The position numbers and the translations under genes were made by a program. Shown one piece after another: positions 40,859 to 49,700 of a stretch of 64,000 nt of DNA. The stretch is from NCBI RefSeq assembly GCF_000714935.1, contig NZ_JMIR01000004.1, forward strand, positions 1 through 64,000. Reading direction: 5' to 3'. The notes under the pieces are model-generated. The model was not told the origin of the DNA and did not search any database. It worked only from the letters and a program-made list of their open reading frames with translations. The stretch comes from Tumebacillus flagellatus (lineage in GTDB: Bacteria; Bacillota; Bacilli; Tumebacillales; Tumebacillaceae). Within the stretch, counting starts at the first letter, position 1. The number at the start of each line of letters is the position of its first letter.

Positions 40859-40892
40859 GAAGCCGATCCCGTGACAGGGAGAGGCTTCTTTC
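40859..40892 (+). terminator. Terminator-like hairpin after the lipoprotein gene
   Basis: GAAGCCGATCCC pairs with GGGAGAGGCTTC, with a mismatch, and is followed by a short T run. Confidence 0.65.
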
Positions 40893-41010
40893 ATGCACGG
40901 ATTTCGATTCGCAATTCATGAAATTGTCACTTCCTGTCGCTCAAGGACTGCAACCCATCCTGTATAATAAGATCGGGTATATATAGAGAAGTAAGAGGTG
41001 TCAACCAAAC

Positions 41011-41556
41011 ATGTCCACACGAAGCAATCTCTCGCGAAACATCACGATCCTCGTGTTGTTGCTTGCGGCCATCGGGATCATGTACTCGGTGTTTACGTTC
41101 ACCAAAAAGGACCCCACCGTGCTTGAAGTCGGACAAGCCGCCCCCGATTTCCAATTGGAAACGTTGGACGGAAAAACCGTCAAACTTTCCGATTACCGCG
41201 GCAAAGTGGTTCTTCTCAATTTCTGGGCTTCTTGGTGCGAGCCGTGCCGCCAAGAGATGCCGGACATTGAGAAAGCGTACGAAACTTACAAAGATCAAGG
41301 ACTGGTGGTGCTGGGCGCCAACCTGCAAGAGAACAACGTCTCGATCCAAGGCTTTACGGACACGATGGGACTGACCTTCCCGATCCTCATGGACAAGGAT
41401 GGGAAACTCGCCGTTCAAACCTACAAAGTCAAGCCGATCCCGACCTCGTTCTACATTGACAAGGACGGCATTCTGCGTGTGAAAGCCGAGCAGCCGATGA
41501 CGCTTTCCTTCATTGAGGACAACGTCAAACCGCTCCTTGCGGGAACGGAGAGATAA
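41011..41556 (+). CDS. resA: Thiol-disulfide oxidoreductase ResA
   Basis: This 181-aa membrane-anchored thioredoxin-like protein reduces the heme-binding cysteines of apocytochrome c. The N-terminal anchor ITILVLLLAAIGIMYSV precedes the ResA-type motif WASWCEPCR (Cys76, Cys79); the Glu in CEPC is characteristic of ResA. IPTSFYIDKDG contains the cis-Pro. It starts the resABCDE locus, and resB begins five bases after the stop. Confidence 0.95.
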   Translation: MSTRSNLSRNITILVLLLAAIGIMYSVFTFTKKDPTVLEVGQAAPDFQLETLDGKTVKLSDYRGKVVLLNFWASWCEPCRQEMPDIEKAYETYKDQGLVVLGANLQENNVSIQGFTDTMGLTFPILMDKDGKLAVQTYKVKPIPTSFYIDKDGILRVKAEQPMTLSFIEDNVKPLLAGTER

Positions 41557-41560
41557 CGCG

Positions 41561-42988
41561 GTGAACAACAGGAAGAAGACTTTCTTTGACGCGATCTGGG
41601 AGTTTTTTGCTTCCGTCAAAGTGGGGATTACGATCATCGTCCTGCTGGCGATCGGCTCGATTCTGGGCACGATCTACCCGCAGACCAACGCGATCCCAAG
41701 CCCCAACCCGGACTTTTACTACAATGACACATACGGCAAGCTCGGCGACCTGTATTACCGAATGGGTCTTGCCGATACGTTCAACTCGTGGTGGTACTTA
41801 ACTCTCGTCTTGATGCTCTTCATCTCGCTGATCATCGTCTCGATCGACCGCGGCGTGCCGCTGTACAAATCGCTCAAGCGCCAACCGGTCGCCCGCAAAC
41901 TGATCGCAATCCAAGCCGACCGCCTCTACACCAAGGCGGAAGGGGGAGACGCCGAGGCGAAACTGGAAGCGCTTGCTCAACAACTGAAGAAACGCCGCTA
42001 CAAAGTCCGCCGCGAAGACGGCGCGCTCTTGGCGGAAAAAGGCCGCCTCGCACGCTTTGGCGCCTATGTGATCCACTTGGGACTGATCATCACGATTCTC
42101 GGCGTCTTCTCCCGCCTGATTCCCGGTTGGTATTACACCGACATGATCTGGCTCAAGGAAGGCGAGACCAAACCGGTCGGCAACCTCGGCTTCTCCGTTC
42201 AAAACAACGGCTTCACCTTGGAGTTTTACGACCAGGCACAGACGCGCGCCAAGAAATTCGAAACGGACGCCGTCATCTACGAGAACGGGCAAGCGACCGC
42301 GAAGAAACACCTCGCCGTCAACGATTATCTGACGTACAAACATACGAACATTTATCAGAACTCGTACGATCCGCAACCGATGTTTAAAACCGGGACGATT
42401 GAACTGCTCGACACCCGGAACAACAACAAATCGCTCGGCACGTTCGTCATCGACTTCAACAACCCGCAGCGTGAGTACAAAGTCGGCGACTACACGGTCA
42501 CGATGGCGAACTACTTCCCGGATGTCAAAGTCGACCCGGACAAGGGCGTGTTCACCAATTCGCGCGACCCGTACAACCCCGGCATCCAGTTTGACATCAC
42601 CGGCCCCGATCAAATGGAGCCCGCCCGCCAATGGATGATTCCGTTGGCAGGTCCCTTCGTGAAGCAAATGCTCGGCAAGGACTACCGTTTCGATTTGCAA
42701 TTCAAAGACGTCGACCTGTTCCACATGACGGGGCTGAAAATCGAGCGCGACCTCGGCTGGTGGCCGATCGTGTTCCCAGGTCTGGTCATTGCGCTGTGCG
42801 GACTTGTCCTCGCTTTCTACTTCCAACATCGCCGAGTTTGGGCTAGACTGGAAGAGGGTGTTTTGCACATTGGAGCAAACACCAACAAGCATTGGATCGG
42901 CATCACCGGAGAACTGAACAAAGTTCTGGTGCCGCTCGGCATCGAACCGGTGTCTCAGAAGAGAAAGGAGGAGCCTCAACAGTCATGA
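41561..42988 (+). CDS. resB: Cytochrome c biogenesis protein ResB
   Basis: This 475-aa membrane protein of the system II (Ccs) heme-handling complex has segments VGITIIVLLAIGSILGTIYP, LVLMLFISLIIVSIDR, GAYVIHLGLIITILGVFSR and VFPGLVIALCGLVLAFYFQH, and a large extracytoplasmic domain between the last two. GTG 41561 follows GGAGAG by 8 bases. It overlaps resC by four bases. With ResC it ligates heme to cytochrome c outside the membrane. Confidence 0.95.
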   Translation: MNNRKKTFFDAIWEFFASVKVGITIIVLLAIGSILGTIYPQTNAIPSPNPDFYYNDTYGKLGDLYYRMGLADTFNSWWYLTLVLMLFISLIIVSIDRGVPLYKSLKRQPVARKLIAIQADRLYTKAEGGDAEAKLEALAQQLKKRRYKVRREDGALLAEKGRLARFGAYVIHLGLIITILGVFSRLIPGWYYTDMIWLKEGETKPVGNLGFSVQNNGFTLEFYDQAQTRAKKFETDAVIYENGQATAKKHLAVNDYLTYKHTNIYQNSYDPQPMFKTGTIELLDTRNNNKSLGTFVIDFNNPQREYKVGDYTVTMANYFPDVKVDPDKGVFTNSRDPYNPGIQFDITGPDQMEPARQWMIPLAGPFVKQMLGKDYRFDLQFKDVDLFHMTGLKIERDLGWWPIVFPGLVIALCGLVLAFYFQHRRVWARLEEGVLHIGANTNKHWIGITGELNKVLVPLGIEPVSQKRKEEPQQS

Positions 42989-44184
42989 TGCAATTATCGA
43001 GTGTCTTTTTCGGAACGGCCTTTTTCTCTTACTTGGCTGCGACCATCCTATACGTTGTCGGCTTGACCGGACGCAAGATGAAAGCCCAGTCGGCCGCTTT
43101 GGCTACGTTCTGGACCAAGTGGGGGTATATCGTCGTCATCATCGGCGTCATTACGCAAGCGCTGGCGATCGCCACCCGAGGCATCTACGGCGGGTACACG
43201 CCGGTCTCGAACATGTTTGAGTACATGAGTTTCTGGGCGTTCACGATCATGCTCGCCTTCGTCATCATCAACGCATTTTACAAAGTGCCGGTACTCGGCG
43301 CGTTCGTCGCTCCGATCGGGTTGGTCATCCTCGCGTATGCGTCGGTCTTCCCGCGCGACTCCAAACCGCTGATTCCGGCTTTGCAATCGTACTGGTTGAA
43401 CATTCACGTCACCACCGCCGCGCTGGGGGAGGGGATTCTGACCATCTCGTTTGCCGCGGGTCTTATGTACCTGCTGGTGACCACCGATCTCACCAAGAAC
43501 TCGCGCACCGCAAAATTCTTGGAGTTCACGGTGTATCTGTTCTTCGCGTTGCTCTCGTTCGTGCTGACGTCGCTTGGCTTCCGCGCTGCGGGCTACGCTC
43601 AAATCGTCTCCGGCACGATGGGCGATCAACTGTACCACCTGCCGCCGTTCATCGGCCCGACGGGGGCGGAACTGGGCACCGCCGCTCACTTCCTCGGCGT
43701 GCCGCTGCCGCTGTTTGACGCACCGGGCTGGATGCACGCGGCCGACGCGGGCATGCAGTTCAACACGATCTTGATCACGATCATCGCTTCGCTGGTTCTG
43801 TACGCGATTCTCCGCTTGATCGCGCGCAAACCGCTTTCGATGGTTATCCAGAAGTGGGTCAGCGGCTTGGATTCGGACATGCTGGACGAATTGTCTTACC
43901 GCGCCATCGCCATCGGTTATCCGGTGTTCACGCTGGGAGCTCTCGTGTTCGCGATGATCTGGGCGCAAGAAGCATGGGGTTCCTACTGGTCTTGGGACCC
44001 CAAGGAAACTTGGGCGCTGATCACGTGGTTATACTACACCGCGTACCTGCACTTCCGTCTGCAACGCGGTTGGGAAGGCAAGAAGACCGCATGGATGGCT
44101 GTCCTCGGGTTCGTTGTCATCCTGTTCTTGCTGGTCGGTGTCAACTTGGTCATCTCCGGCTTGCATTCCTACGCAAAAGCGTAA
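42985..44184 (+). CDS. resC: Cytochrome c biogenesis protein ResC (CcsA-type)
   Basis: This 399-aa heme-handling protein contains the tryptophan-rich WWD-type motif WGSYWSWDPKETWALITWL near the C-terminus and histidines in several membrane segments. A non-conserved insert occurs before it (GTMGDQLYHLPPFIG to WMHAADAGMQ). Two ATG codons in a row (42985, 42988) are possible; AAAGGAGGAG lies upstream. It is the partner of ResB. Confidence 0.95.
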   Translation: MMQLSSVFFGTAFFSYLAATILYVVGLTGRKMKAQSAALATFWTKWGYIVVIIGVITQALAIATRGIYGGYTPVSNMFEYMSFWAFTIMLAFVIINAFYKVPVLGAFVAPIGLVILAYASVFPRDSKPLIPALQSYWLNIHVTTAALGEGILTISFAAGLMYLLVTTDLTKNSRTAKFLEFTVYLFFALLSFVLTSLGFRAAGYAQIVSGTMGDQLYHLPPFIGPTGAELGTAAHFLGVPLPLFDAPGWMHAADAGMQFNTILITIIASLVLYAILRLIARKPLSMVIQKWVSGLDSDMLDELSYRAIAIGYPVFTLGALVFAMIWAQEAWGSYWSWDPKETWALITWLYYTAYLHFRLQRGWEGKKTAWMAVLGFVVILFLLVGVNLVISGLHSYAKA

Positions 44185-44194
44185 ACCTAATCCA

Positions 44195-44226
44195 AACACA
44201 AGTCACCGCACGCGGTGGCTTGTGTT
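44195..44226 (+). promoter_or_regulatory. Strong hairpin between resC and resD
   Basis: AACACAAGTCACCGC pairs with GCGGTGGCTTGTGTT, with one mismatch and a minimal loop. It lacks a U tract, so it is more likely a stability or processing element than a full terminator. Confidence 0.55.
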
Positions 44227-44249
44227 GTATATGAGGAGCGTGTGACTGT

Positions 44250-44972
44250 ATGGAACAAAATCCGAAGATCTTGATCGTGGACGACGAAGACCGCATCCGC
44301 CGCCTCGTGCGGATGTACTTGGAGCGCAACGCGCTCGACGTGGAAGAAGCGGAGGACGGGCAAGTCGCGCTCGACTTGGCGCTTGAGAACCACTACGACC
44401 TGATCATCCTCGACCTCATGCTGCCAAGCCTCGACGGACGCGACATCTGCGCGCAACTTCGCCAACAGGGCAAGGATGTGCCGATCATCATGCTGACCGC
44501 ATCGGGCGACGAGATGAACCGCATCCACGGGTTTGAGTTGGGCGCGGACGACTATGTGGTCAAACCGTTCTCTCCGCGCGAACTCGTCATGCGCGTCAAA
44601 GCGTTGCTCAAGCGCTCGATGGCAACCCAAGTCGGGGAAAAAGAAACGCCGTCCTCGATGTCCAGCGTGCTGACGTTCCGCGGCCTCACGATCAACATGG
44701 ACTCGCGCCGCGTCGTCTGCGAAGGCGAAGAAGTGTCGCTTACCCCGAAGGAATACGAGCTGCTCTGCTACTTGGCACAGCGTCCGGAGAAAGTGTTCTC
44801 CCGCGAAGAATTGCTGCGCGACGTCTGGAACTACCAGTTCTACGGCGACCAGCGCACGGTCGACACGCACATCAAGCGCCTGCGCGAGAAGCTTGGCAAA
44901 GCGTCGGAGCGCGCCGCTTCGATGATCGTCACCGTCTGGGGCGTCGGCTATAAATTCGAGGTGTCGGAGTGA
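44250..44972 (+). CDS. resD: Two-component response regulator ResD
   Basis: This 240-aa OmpR/PhoB-type regulator has receiver phospho-acceptor Asp55 (LIILDLMLPS), acidic pocket DDEDR, and a C-terminal winged helix (LTPKEYELLCYLAQRPEKVF, DQRTVDTHIKRLREK). In B. subtilis ResD activates genes for anaerobic and aerobic respiration, including resABC. TGAGGAGCG precedes the ATG. It overlaps resE by four bases. Confidence 0.95.
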   Translation: MEQNPKILIVDDEDRIRRLVRMYLERNALDVEEAEDGQVALDLALENHYDLIILDLMLPSLDGRDICAQLRQQGKDVPIIMLTASGDEMNRIHGFELGADDYVVKPFSPRELVMRVKALLKRSMATQVGEKETPSSMSSVLTFRGLTINMDSRRVVCEGEEVSLTPKEYELLCYLAQRPEKVFSREELLRDVWNYQFYGDQRTVDTHIKRLREKLGKASERAASMIVTVWGVGYKFEVSE

Positions 44973-46726
44973 TTCGCAACAGCGTCGTCGCCAAGCTGTG
45001 GCTGACGATCATCTCGCTTTTTATCGTGGTGATCCTCTTGCTCTCCGTGTTTTTGGAGCAGCTGTTCGACAACTATTTTCTAAAAACGGAAGAGTCCCGC
45101 TTGGACGGACGCATGGCGCACATGGCGGAAGTCCTCACCAACCCCGGCTACTCGCGCACGGAAGCGCGGCTGATCATCAACGAGTTGGCGGTGGAAGAGA
45201 ACGCCGAACAACCGCTGGAGATCGACCCGCCGTCGAGCGACAACGTCATCGCCCGCCTGAAGCCGGAGGAGCTGAAAATGCTCGTCTCCGGCGAGGCGGT
45301 GATCCAACGCGGCAAATCACCGACCTGGGAGCCGAAGCTCAACAAATCGGAGGACTCGTTCTGGGTGTTGCAGCCGATGCTGGTCAACAAGCAAATCGTC
45401 GGCCTGCTGTTCGTCGTCCAGCCGATCCATGCGGCGCAAGCGGTCGGAAAACTGCGTGAACTGCTGTTCTTCTCGGCGGGGCTTGGCGTGGTGCTCGCGA
45501 CCGGACTTGCGTTTGTCGTCTCCAAGAACCTCTCCAACCCGCTGCTTCAGATGAACAAAGTCGCCAAGCAGATGATGGAGGGCGACTTCCGGGGCAAAGT
45601 TCAAGTCGTCACGCAAGACGAGGTCGGTTTGCTCGGGCAGTCGCTGAACACGCTGGCGTACAAGCTGGAAGAGAACATCGACGACCTCGAACGGGAGAAA
45701 GAACAGCTCGCGTCGATCATCACGTCGATGAGCGACGGCGTCATCTCGGCGGATCTGAACGGCGTGATTACGCTGGCCAATCCGCAAGCCCGCCGGATGA
45801 TCCGCACGCAGTGGCTGGTCGAGACGGGCGACCCCTCCGGCAAGTCCTTGCCGCAGGACTTGTACGATTTTGAAAAGTCGGTCATGAAAAACCGCCAAGT
45901 CTTGCTGGACGAACTGCACTGGCAAGGCCGCGTGCTGCTCGTCACGATGGCGCCGCTCTACGAACGGGACGGCGACACCCTGCGCGGCGTCGTCGCCGTC
46001 TTGCGCGACGTCACGGAGGAGCGCACGATCGACAAAATGCGCAAGGACTTTATCGCCAACGTTTCACATGAACTGCGCACGCCGCTGGCGATGATGCAGG
46101 GGTACTCGGAAGCGTTGCTCGACGAATTCGGCGATGATCCGGAGCAGCGGCAAGAGCTTACGCAGATCATCCTCGACGAGACGCACCGCATGCGCCGTCT
46201 CGTCAACGACTTGCTCGATCTGGCGCAGTTGGAGTCCGGGCAGTTCCAGATGTCGGGCGAGGAGTTGGACATGGCGAACTTGATCCGCCGCGTCGGCCGC
46301 AAGTTCGCCACCGTCTCGCACGAGCGCGGCGTGAAGCTTTCGTTGCACATCGACGAATCGAAACTGCCGATGGAAGTGTACGGCGACCCGGATCGGTTGG
46401 AGCAGGTGTTCACGAACCTCGTGGACAACGCGTTCCGCCACACGCCGGCGGGAGGGCAACTGACGCTTGAGCTGACGGCGGACGACAGCTTGATCCGCGT
46501 CGCCGTGCGCGACACGGGGGAGGGCATCCCGCCGGAGGATGTGCCGTTTATCTTCGAGCGCTTCTACAAAGTCGACAAAGCCCGCACCCGCAGCAAGGGC
46601 GGGACGGGTCTCGGCCTTGCGATCACGCACAACATCGTCAAAAGCCACCACGGCGACATCGTCGTGGAAAGCGAAGTCGGCGTCGGCACCACGTTCAACG
46701 TGCTGCTGCCGCGCTACAACGCCTAG
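44969..46726 (+). CDS. resE: Sensor histidine kinase ResE
   Basis: This 585-aa kinase has two transmembrane segments (about 10-30 and 164-185) around an extracytoplasmic domain, a HAMP domain, a PAS-like domain (about 245-345), and HisKA with His367 (FIANVSHELRTPL). The HATPase boxes are NLVDNAFRHTP, DTGEGIPPED and GTGLGLAI. It phosphorylates ResD in response to oxygen or redox state, by analogy. Start GTG 44969 overlaps the resD stop. Confidence 0.95.
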   Translation: MIRNSVVAKLWLTIISLFIVVILLLSVFLEQLFDNYFLKTEESRLDGRMAHMAEVLTNPGYSRTEARLIINELAVEENAEQPLEIDPPSSDNVIARLKPEELKMLVSGEAVIQRGKSPTWEPKLNKSEDSFWVLQPMLVNKQIVGLLFVVQPIHAAQAVGKLRELLFFSAGLGVVLATGLAFVVSKNLSNPLLQMNKVAKQMMEGDFRGKVQVVTQDEVGLLGQSLNTLAYKLEENIDDLEREKEQLASIITSMSDGVISADLNGVITLANPQARRMIRTQWLVETGDPSGKSLPQDLYDFEKSVMKNRQVLLDELHWQGRVLLVTMAPLYERDGDTLRGVVAVLRDVTEERTIDKMRKDFIANVSHELRTPLAMMQGYSEALLDEFGDDPEQRQELTQIILDETHRMRRLVNDLLDLAQLESGQFQMSGEELDMANLIRRVGRKFATVSHERGVKLSLHIDESKLPMEVYGDPDRLEQVFTNLVDNAFRHTPAGGQLTLELTADDSLIRVAVRDTGEGIPPEDVPFIFERFYKVDKARTRSKGGTGLGLAITHNIVKSHHGDIVVESEVGVGTTFNVLLPRYNA

Positions 46727-46802
46727 ATAGAAAACCAGCGGAACCCCTCGCCGGACATGCCGCACCCAACAAGCGGTGTCCCGACGGAGATGCCGCGAGC
46801 AG

Positions 46803-46840
46803 AAAAAAGCGGTGTCCCGATATGGGGACACCGCTTTTTT
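46803..46840. terminator. Bidirectional terminator between resE and the spore lipoprotein gene
   Basis: AAAAAAGCGGTGTCCC pairs with GGGACACCGCTTTTTT; the flanking A and T runs serve both strands. Confidence 0.92.
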
Positions 46841-47433
46841 TACATTTCCGGAAGCAAGCGCGAGACGATGTCGGCGATCTCATCGGTGACTCCCGTGATC
46901 GGTTTGCCTGCCCGGGCGCTGTTGATCAGCTGACGAGTGCGCGTGATCGTGTCGATGTCGGACGAGACGATCGCCCGGTAACCGGGGCCGGTGCGCTCGG
47001 CCGCTTCCTTGACGGAGTACTTGATCGTGTCGATCTTTGAACCCGTGATGTTGTCGGCGAGGTCGATGCCGACCAGGGCGGTTTTGCCCGTCAACAGCAC
47101 CGCCGCGCGTTCCACGCCGGGAATGCGCGTGACGACATTGGAAATCTCATTGGCTTGCTGCGTGAGCGTCTGGTTCTGCATCGTGTTGTAGTTGGCGATC
47201 TTGGGCCCGCGCAGAGAATAGTCCGGCTTGCGGGTCTCCGCAACTTGCGCTTTGTTCGGATTCTGCTCCGCCGGCGTCGTGCGGGAGGCGGTCGAGTCTT
47301 GCACGCCTTCCGACGTGCGCTGGTTTTGCGTGTCCTTTTGCAGAGCTTGCGGAATCAGTTTTTGCGAGCAACCTGTCAGACCCAACGCGAGAGCGAGAGA
47401 CAGAGCTGCAGGGAGAACACGAGAGATTTTCAT
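46840..47433 (-). CDS. YhcN/YlaJ-family spore lipoprotein
   Basis: This 197-aa lipoprotein (signal MKISRVLPAALSLALALG, lipobox LTGC) has a low-complexity linker rich in Gln, Asn and Thr and then the sporulation lipoprotein domain (NEISNVVTRIPGVERAAVLL, KTALVGIDLADNITG). The start is the ATG nine bases after GGAGGG; an ATG touching that ribosome site is unlikely. The family is in the forespore membrane in Bacillus. The terminator is shared with resE. Confidence 0.85.
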   Translation of the reverse strand: MKISRVLPAALSLALALGLTGCSQKLIPQALQKDTQNQRTSEGVQDSTASRTTPAEQNPNKAQVAETRKPDYSLRGPKIANYNTMQNQTLTQQANEISNVVTRIPGVERAAVLLTGKTALVGIDLADNITGSKIDTIKYSVKEAAERTGPGYRAIVSSDIDTITRTRQLINSARAGKPITGVTDEIADIVSRLLPEM

Positions 47434-47533
47434 AGGCGGCATCCCTCCTTGTCCGTAGTGTACCCAGCATGAAAGAAACGATATCGGGTAATTCTTGACT
47501 GTAGAAGCAAAGTGAAAGGAGATCAGACGCAAG

Positions 47534-47698
47534 ATGAGTTGGGTGTACTATGGGAAATTATTCGACACGAAGTTTCAAGCGGGTTGCCTTGCCGACCGCT
47601 TTCGGCAGGATTGGTGGAGCAACGGGTACCAAAGTCCGTCCTTTGTCGGCATTTACAAGACCAACAAAGGCCGGTACGGCGTGAAAAACCTCCAATAA
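47534..47698 (+). CDS. Aromatic-rich 54-aa protein, unknown function
   Basis: This 54-codon frame encodes a soluble, Trp/Tyr/Phe-rich basic protein (MSWVYYGKLFDTKFQAG, QDWWSNGYQSPSFVGIYK, ending GRYGVKNLQ). AAAGGAG is present 13 bases before the ATG, a longer spacing than usual. I do not recognise it. It stands alone between the lipoprotein gene on the other strand and the CoA-binding protein gene, and its composition is non-random, with no reading-frame shadow of another gene. Confidence 0.5.
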   Translation: MSWVYYGKLFDTKFQAGCLADRFRQDWWSNGYQSPSFVGIYKTNKGRYGVKNLQ

Positions 47699-47764
47699 AT
47701 TGTGTTTTCACGTGAAACAATTCTAAATATTATATAAATTTGTCGAACCAAGGAGGCTTTTTCG

Positions 47765-48196
47765 ATGTCAAACTTCCAAAATCCGACCGACGAAGAACTG
47801 GTCAACGTCCTCAAGCGCAGCAAAGACATCGCGGTGGTCGGTCTTTCCGGAGAAGTGACCAAACCGTCGCACGAAGTGGCGGAGTACCTGCAATCGCAAG
47901 GCTATGAAATCATCCCGGTCAACCCGAACGTCGACACGGTGCTCGGCCGCAAGTCGCACGACAGCCTGCTCGACTTAGCGGGCAACGTCGACATCGTCAA
48001 CGTGTTCCGCAGAAGCCATGAACTGCCCGCGATCGTGGAACAAGCGATCAAAATCAACGCCAAAGTGCTCTGGGCGCAACTGGACATCGTCGACGAAGCG
48101 GCGGCGAAACGAGCGCAAGAAGCGGGGATGACCGTCGTGATGGACAAGTGCTTGAAGATCGAGCACTCCCGCTTGCTCGGCAAAGAAAAAATCTAA
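47765..48196 (+). CDS. CoA-binding domain protein (YneT/YccU-like)
   Basis: This 143-aa single-domain Rossmann protein of the CoA_binding_2 family has DIAVVGLSGEVTKPSHEVAEYLQ as VVGLSGEVTKPSHEVA, IIPVNPNVDTVLGRKSHDSL and VVMDKCLKIEH. These proteins bind CoA in crystal structures, but their role is not established. AAGGAGGC precedes the ATG. Confidence 0.9.
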   Translation: MSNFQNPTDEELVNVLKRSKDIAVVGLSGEVTKPSHEVAEYLQSQGYEIIPVNPNVDTVLGRKSHDSLLDLAGNVDIVNVFRRSHELPAIVEQAIKINAKVLWAQLDIVDEAAAKRAQEAGMTVVMDKCLKIEHSRLLGKEKI

Positions 48197-48228
48197 GCCG
48201 GCGGCAAAAAACACCTCGGCACGCACCC

Positions 48229-48256
48229 TTTACAAACGGATAGAACCCTGTACAAT
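48229..48256 (+). promoter_or_regulatory. Sigma-A-like promoter for the 39-aa peptide gene
   Basis: TTTACA, a 16-base spacer and TACAAT lie about 25 bases before the candidate TTG start at 48280, between the CoA-binding protein gene and the next genes. Confidence 0.6.
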
Positions 48257-48279
48257 GAACGGGGGAGGTGTTTTGGCTT

Positions 48280-48399
48280 TTGAAAAAACAAATTGCGTTG
48301 TTTTTGTGTGTATTCGGTGTGCTGGGACTGGTTTACATCGGAGCTGTTGCGAAGAAAATTCCAGTGGACAGCGCTGTCGCGGCGGCTGTCTCTCGATAA
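48280..48399 (+). CDS. Small exported or membrane peptide (39 aa), Phr-like build
   Basis: This 39-codon frame from TTG 48280 encodes KKQ, a hydrophobic segment (IALFLCVFGVLGLVYIGAVA) and a short tail KKIPVDSAVAAAVSR. GGGGGAGG lies 11 bases upstream and a good promoter precedes it. The build (basic start, one hydrophobic segment, short tail) is that of small membrane peptides or secreted pheromone precursors. No receptor is adjacent. Assignment as a pheromone is speculative; a simple membrane peptide is equally possible. Confidence 0.45.
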   Translation: MKKQIALFLCVFGVLGLVYIGAVAKKIPVDSAVAAAVSR

Positions 48400-48456
48400 T
48401 CGGGACATACTAAGGGCAAAGTTCAGTTCGTTTTTTTGTGAGAGGAGCTGCGCCCG

Positions 48457-48945
48457 ATGTCGAATCAACAGCAAGAGCAAAGCCAAGACGAGAGCAAGAC
48501 GAAGAAACCCCCTTCCACCTTGCCCAAAGCGATGGAGAAACGCGTCTCGCTGAAATGGGTGACGATGCAGGCGCTCGACGCCGCCGTCTCCCGCATGAAG
48601 GCGCAAGGCGGGCAGGCCCGCGTGACGGTTTTGACGGCGTACGGCCGCATCACAGGCGAACTGCAAGAGATTCAATCGTCGTATGCCGAGTCGTTTGAGA
48701 AGCAGGAGAACGGGACGTACAGACCGGATCTCGCCTCGATGGTCACGCACCTGCGCAGCGAGATGCTGCGCAGATTTGAAGAAGAAGAGAAGCAGTTGGA
48801 GATCGTCGACACCGCCCCGATTCTGTCGCTTAAGGACGTGGAAGTGGCCCAAGTGGGACAATCTCCCCTCCGCCTGCCGCAGTTGACCCTGTTCGCCGAC
48901 CAAGTGATCGGGTTCACGGTGGAGGAGCTTCCCACCCTGCACTGA
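48457..48945 (+). CDS. Hypothetical protein, 162 aa
   Basis: This soluble protein has a Gln/Glu/Lys-rich start (residues 1-25) and a folded region with KWVTMQALDAAVSRMKAQGG, VTVLTAYGRITGELQEIQ and acidic helix LRRFEEEEKQLEIVDTAP. The ITGELQ and later ILSLKDVEVAQVG segments alternate strand and helix. GAGAGGAGC precedes the ATG. I cannot place it in a family. It is followed by a terminator. Confidence 0.75.
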   Translation: MSNQQQEQSQDESKTKKPPSTLPKAMEKRVSLKWVTMQALDAAVSRMKAQGGQARVTVLTAYGRITGELQEIQSSYAESFEKQENGTYRPDLASMVTHLRSEMLRRFEEEEKQLEIVDTAPILSLKDVEVAQVGQSPLRLPQLTLFADQVIGFTVEELPTLH

Positions 48946-48994
48946 TTCTTGTCAGAGTTTGGGGAGCTATGGTAGGATGAAAGAGAAGAGAAAC

Positions 48995-49024
48995 CCGTCT
49001 CCCGGCTTGCGGAGACGGTTTTTT
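48995..49024 (+). terminator. Terminator before the thi genes
   Basis: CCGTCTCC pairs with GGAGACGG over an 8-base loop, followed by TTTTTT. Confidence 0.88.
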
Positions 49025-49064
49025 GTATGCGACATGACGGACAAAAAGCGAGGCTTGGGGTACA

Positions 49065-49700
49065 ATGGATTCAAGGCTCTATGTGATTACAGGTCACGCG
49101 TTTTCCAAGGGACGCGGGTTGGAAGAAGTCATCTCCGCAGCGCTTCGCGGCGGGGCGGATTGCATCCAACTGCGCGAGAAGGACTTCAGCGGGCGCGAGT
49201 TGTTGGAAGCGGGGCATCTGTTGCGCCGTTTGACGCGGGAAGCGGGCGCGCGGTTGATCATCAACGACCGCATCGATGTCGCCCGCGCGGTGGACGCCGA
49301 CGGCGTGCATCTCGGACAAGACGACCTCCCGATCGAAGTCGCGCGTGAGATGCTTGGACCCGGCAAGATCGTCGGGATCTCCACGCATAACGTCGAGGAA
49401 GCTCTTGCCGCCGAGCGCGCGGGAGCCGATTATATCGGACTCGGCCCGATGAAGCCGACGAAGACCAAGCTCGACACAGAACCGGTTGTCGGACCGTCCG
49501 GCGTGCTGGCAGTGCGCCAAGCGGTGCAGGTGCCGATCGTCGCCATCGGCGGGATCACGGCGGCCGATACGGCGGAGATCATCCGCAACGGGGCGAACGC
49601 CGTCGCGGTGATTTCCGCGGTGGTCGGAGCAACTGACGTGGAAGCAGCGGCCCGCGAAATCCGCGGGATCGTGGACAGAGAGAGGGGGAATCGTGCGTGA
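49065..49700 (+). CDS. thiE: Thiamine phosphate synthase
   Basis: This 211-aa TIM-barrel enzyme joins HMP-PP and the thiazole phosphate to thiamine monophosphate. Family blocks are GADCIQLREKDFSGREL, IINDRIDVA, DGVHLGQDDLP, GADYIGLGPMKPTKTK and VAIGGITAAD. GGGG lies just before ATG 49065; the adjacent TACAAT could look like a -10 but overlaps the start codon. It overlaps thiS by four bases. No TPP riboswitch is visible upstream. Confidence 0.92.
   Translation: MDSRLYVITGHAFSKGRGLEEVISAALRGGADCIQLREKDFSGRELLEAGHLLRRLTREAGARLIINDRIDVARAVDADGVHLGQDDLPIEVAREMLGPGKIVGISTHNVEEALAAERAGADYIGLGPMKPTKTKLDTEPVVGPSGVLAVRQAVQVPIVAIGGITAADTAEIIRNGANAVAVISAVVGATDVEAAAREIRGIVDRERGNRA

Noticed and set aside
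49038-49066. Sigma-A promoter with -10 TACAAT at thiE
   Set aside because: The hexamer overlaps the thiE start codon, the -35 is poor, and the bases also serve the ribosome site and start.
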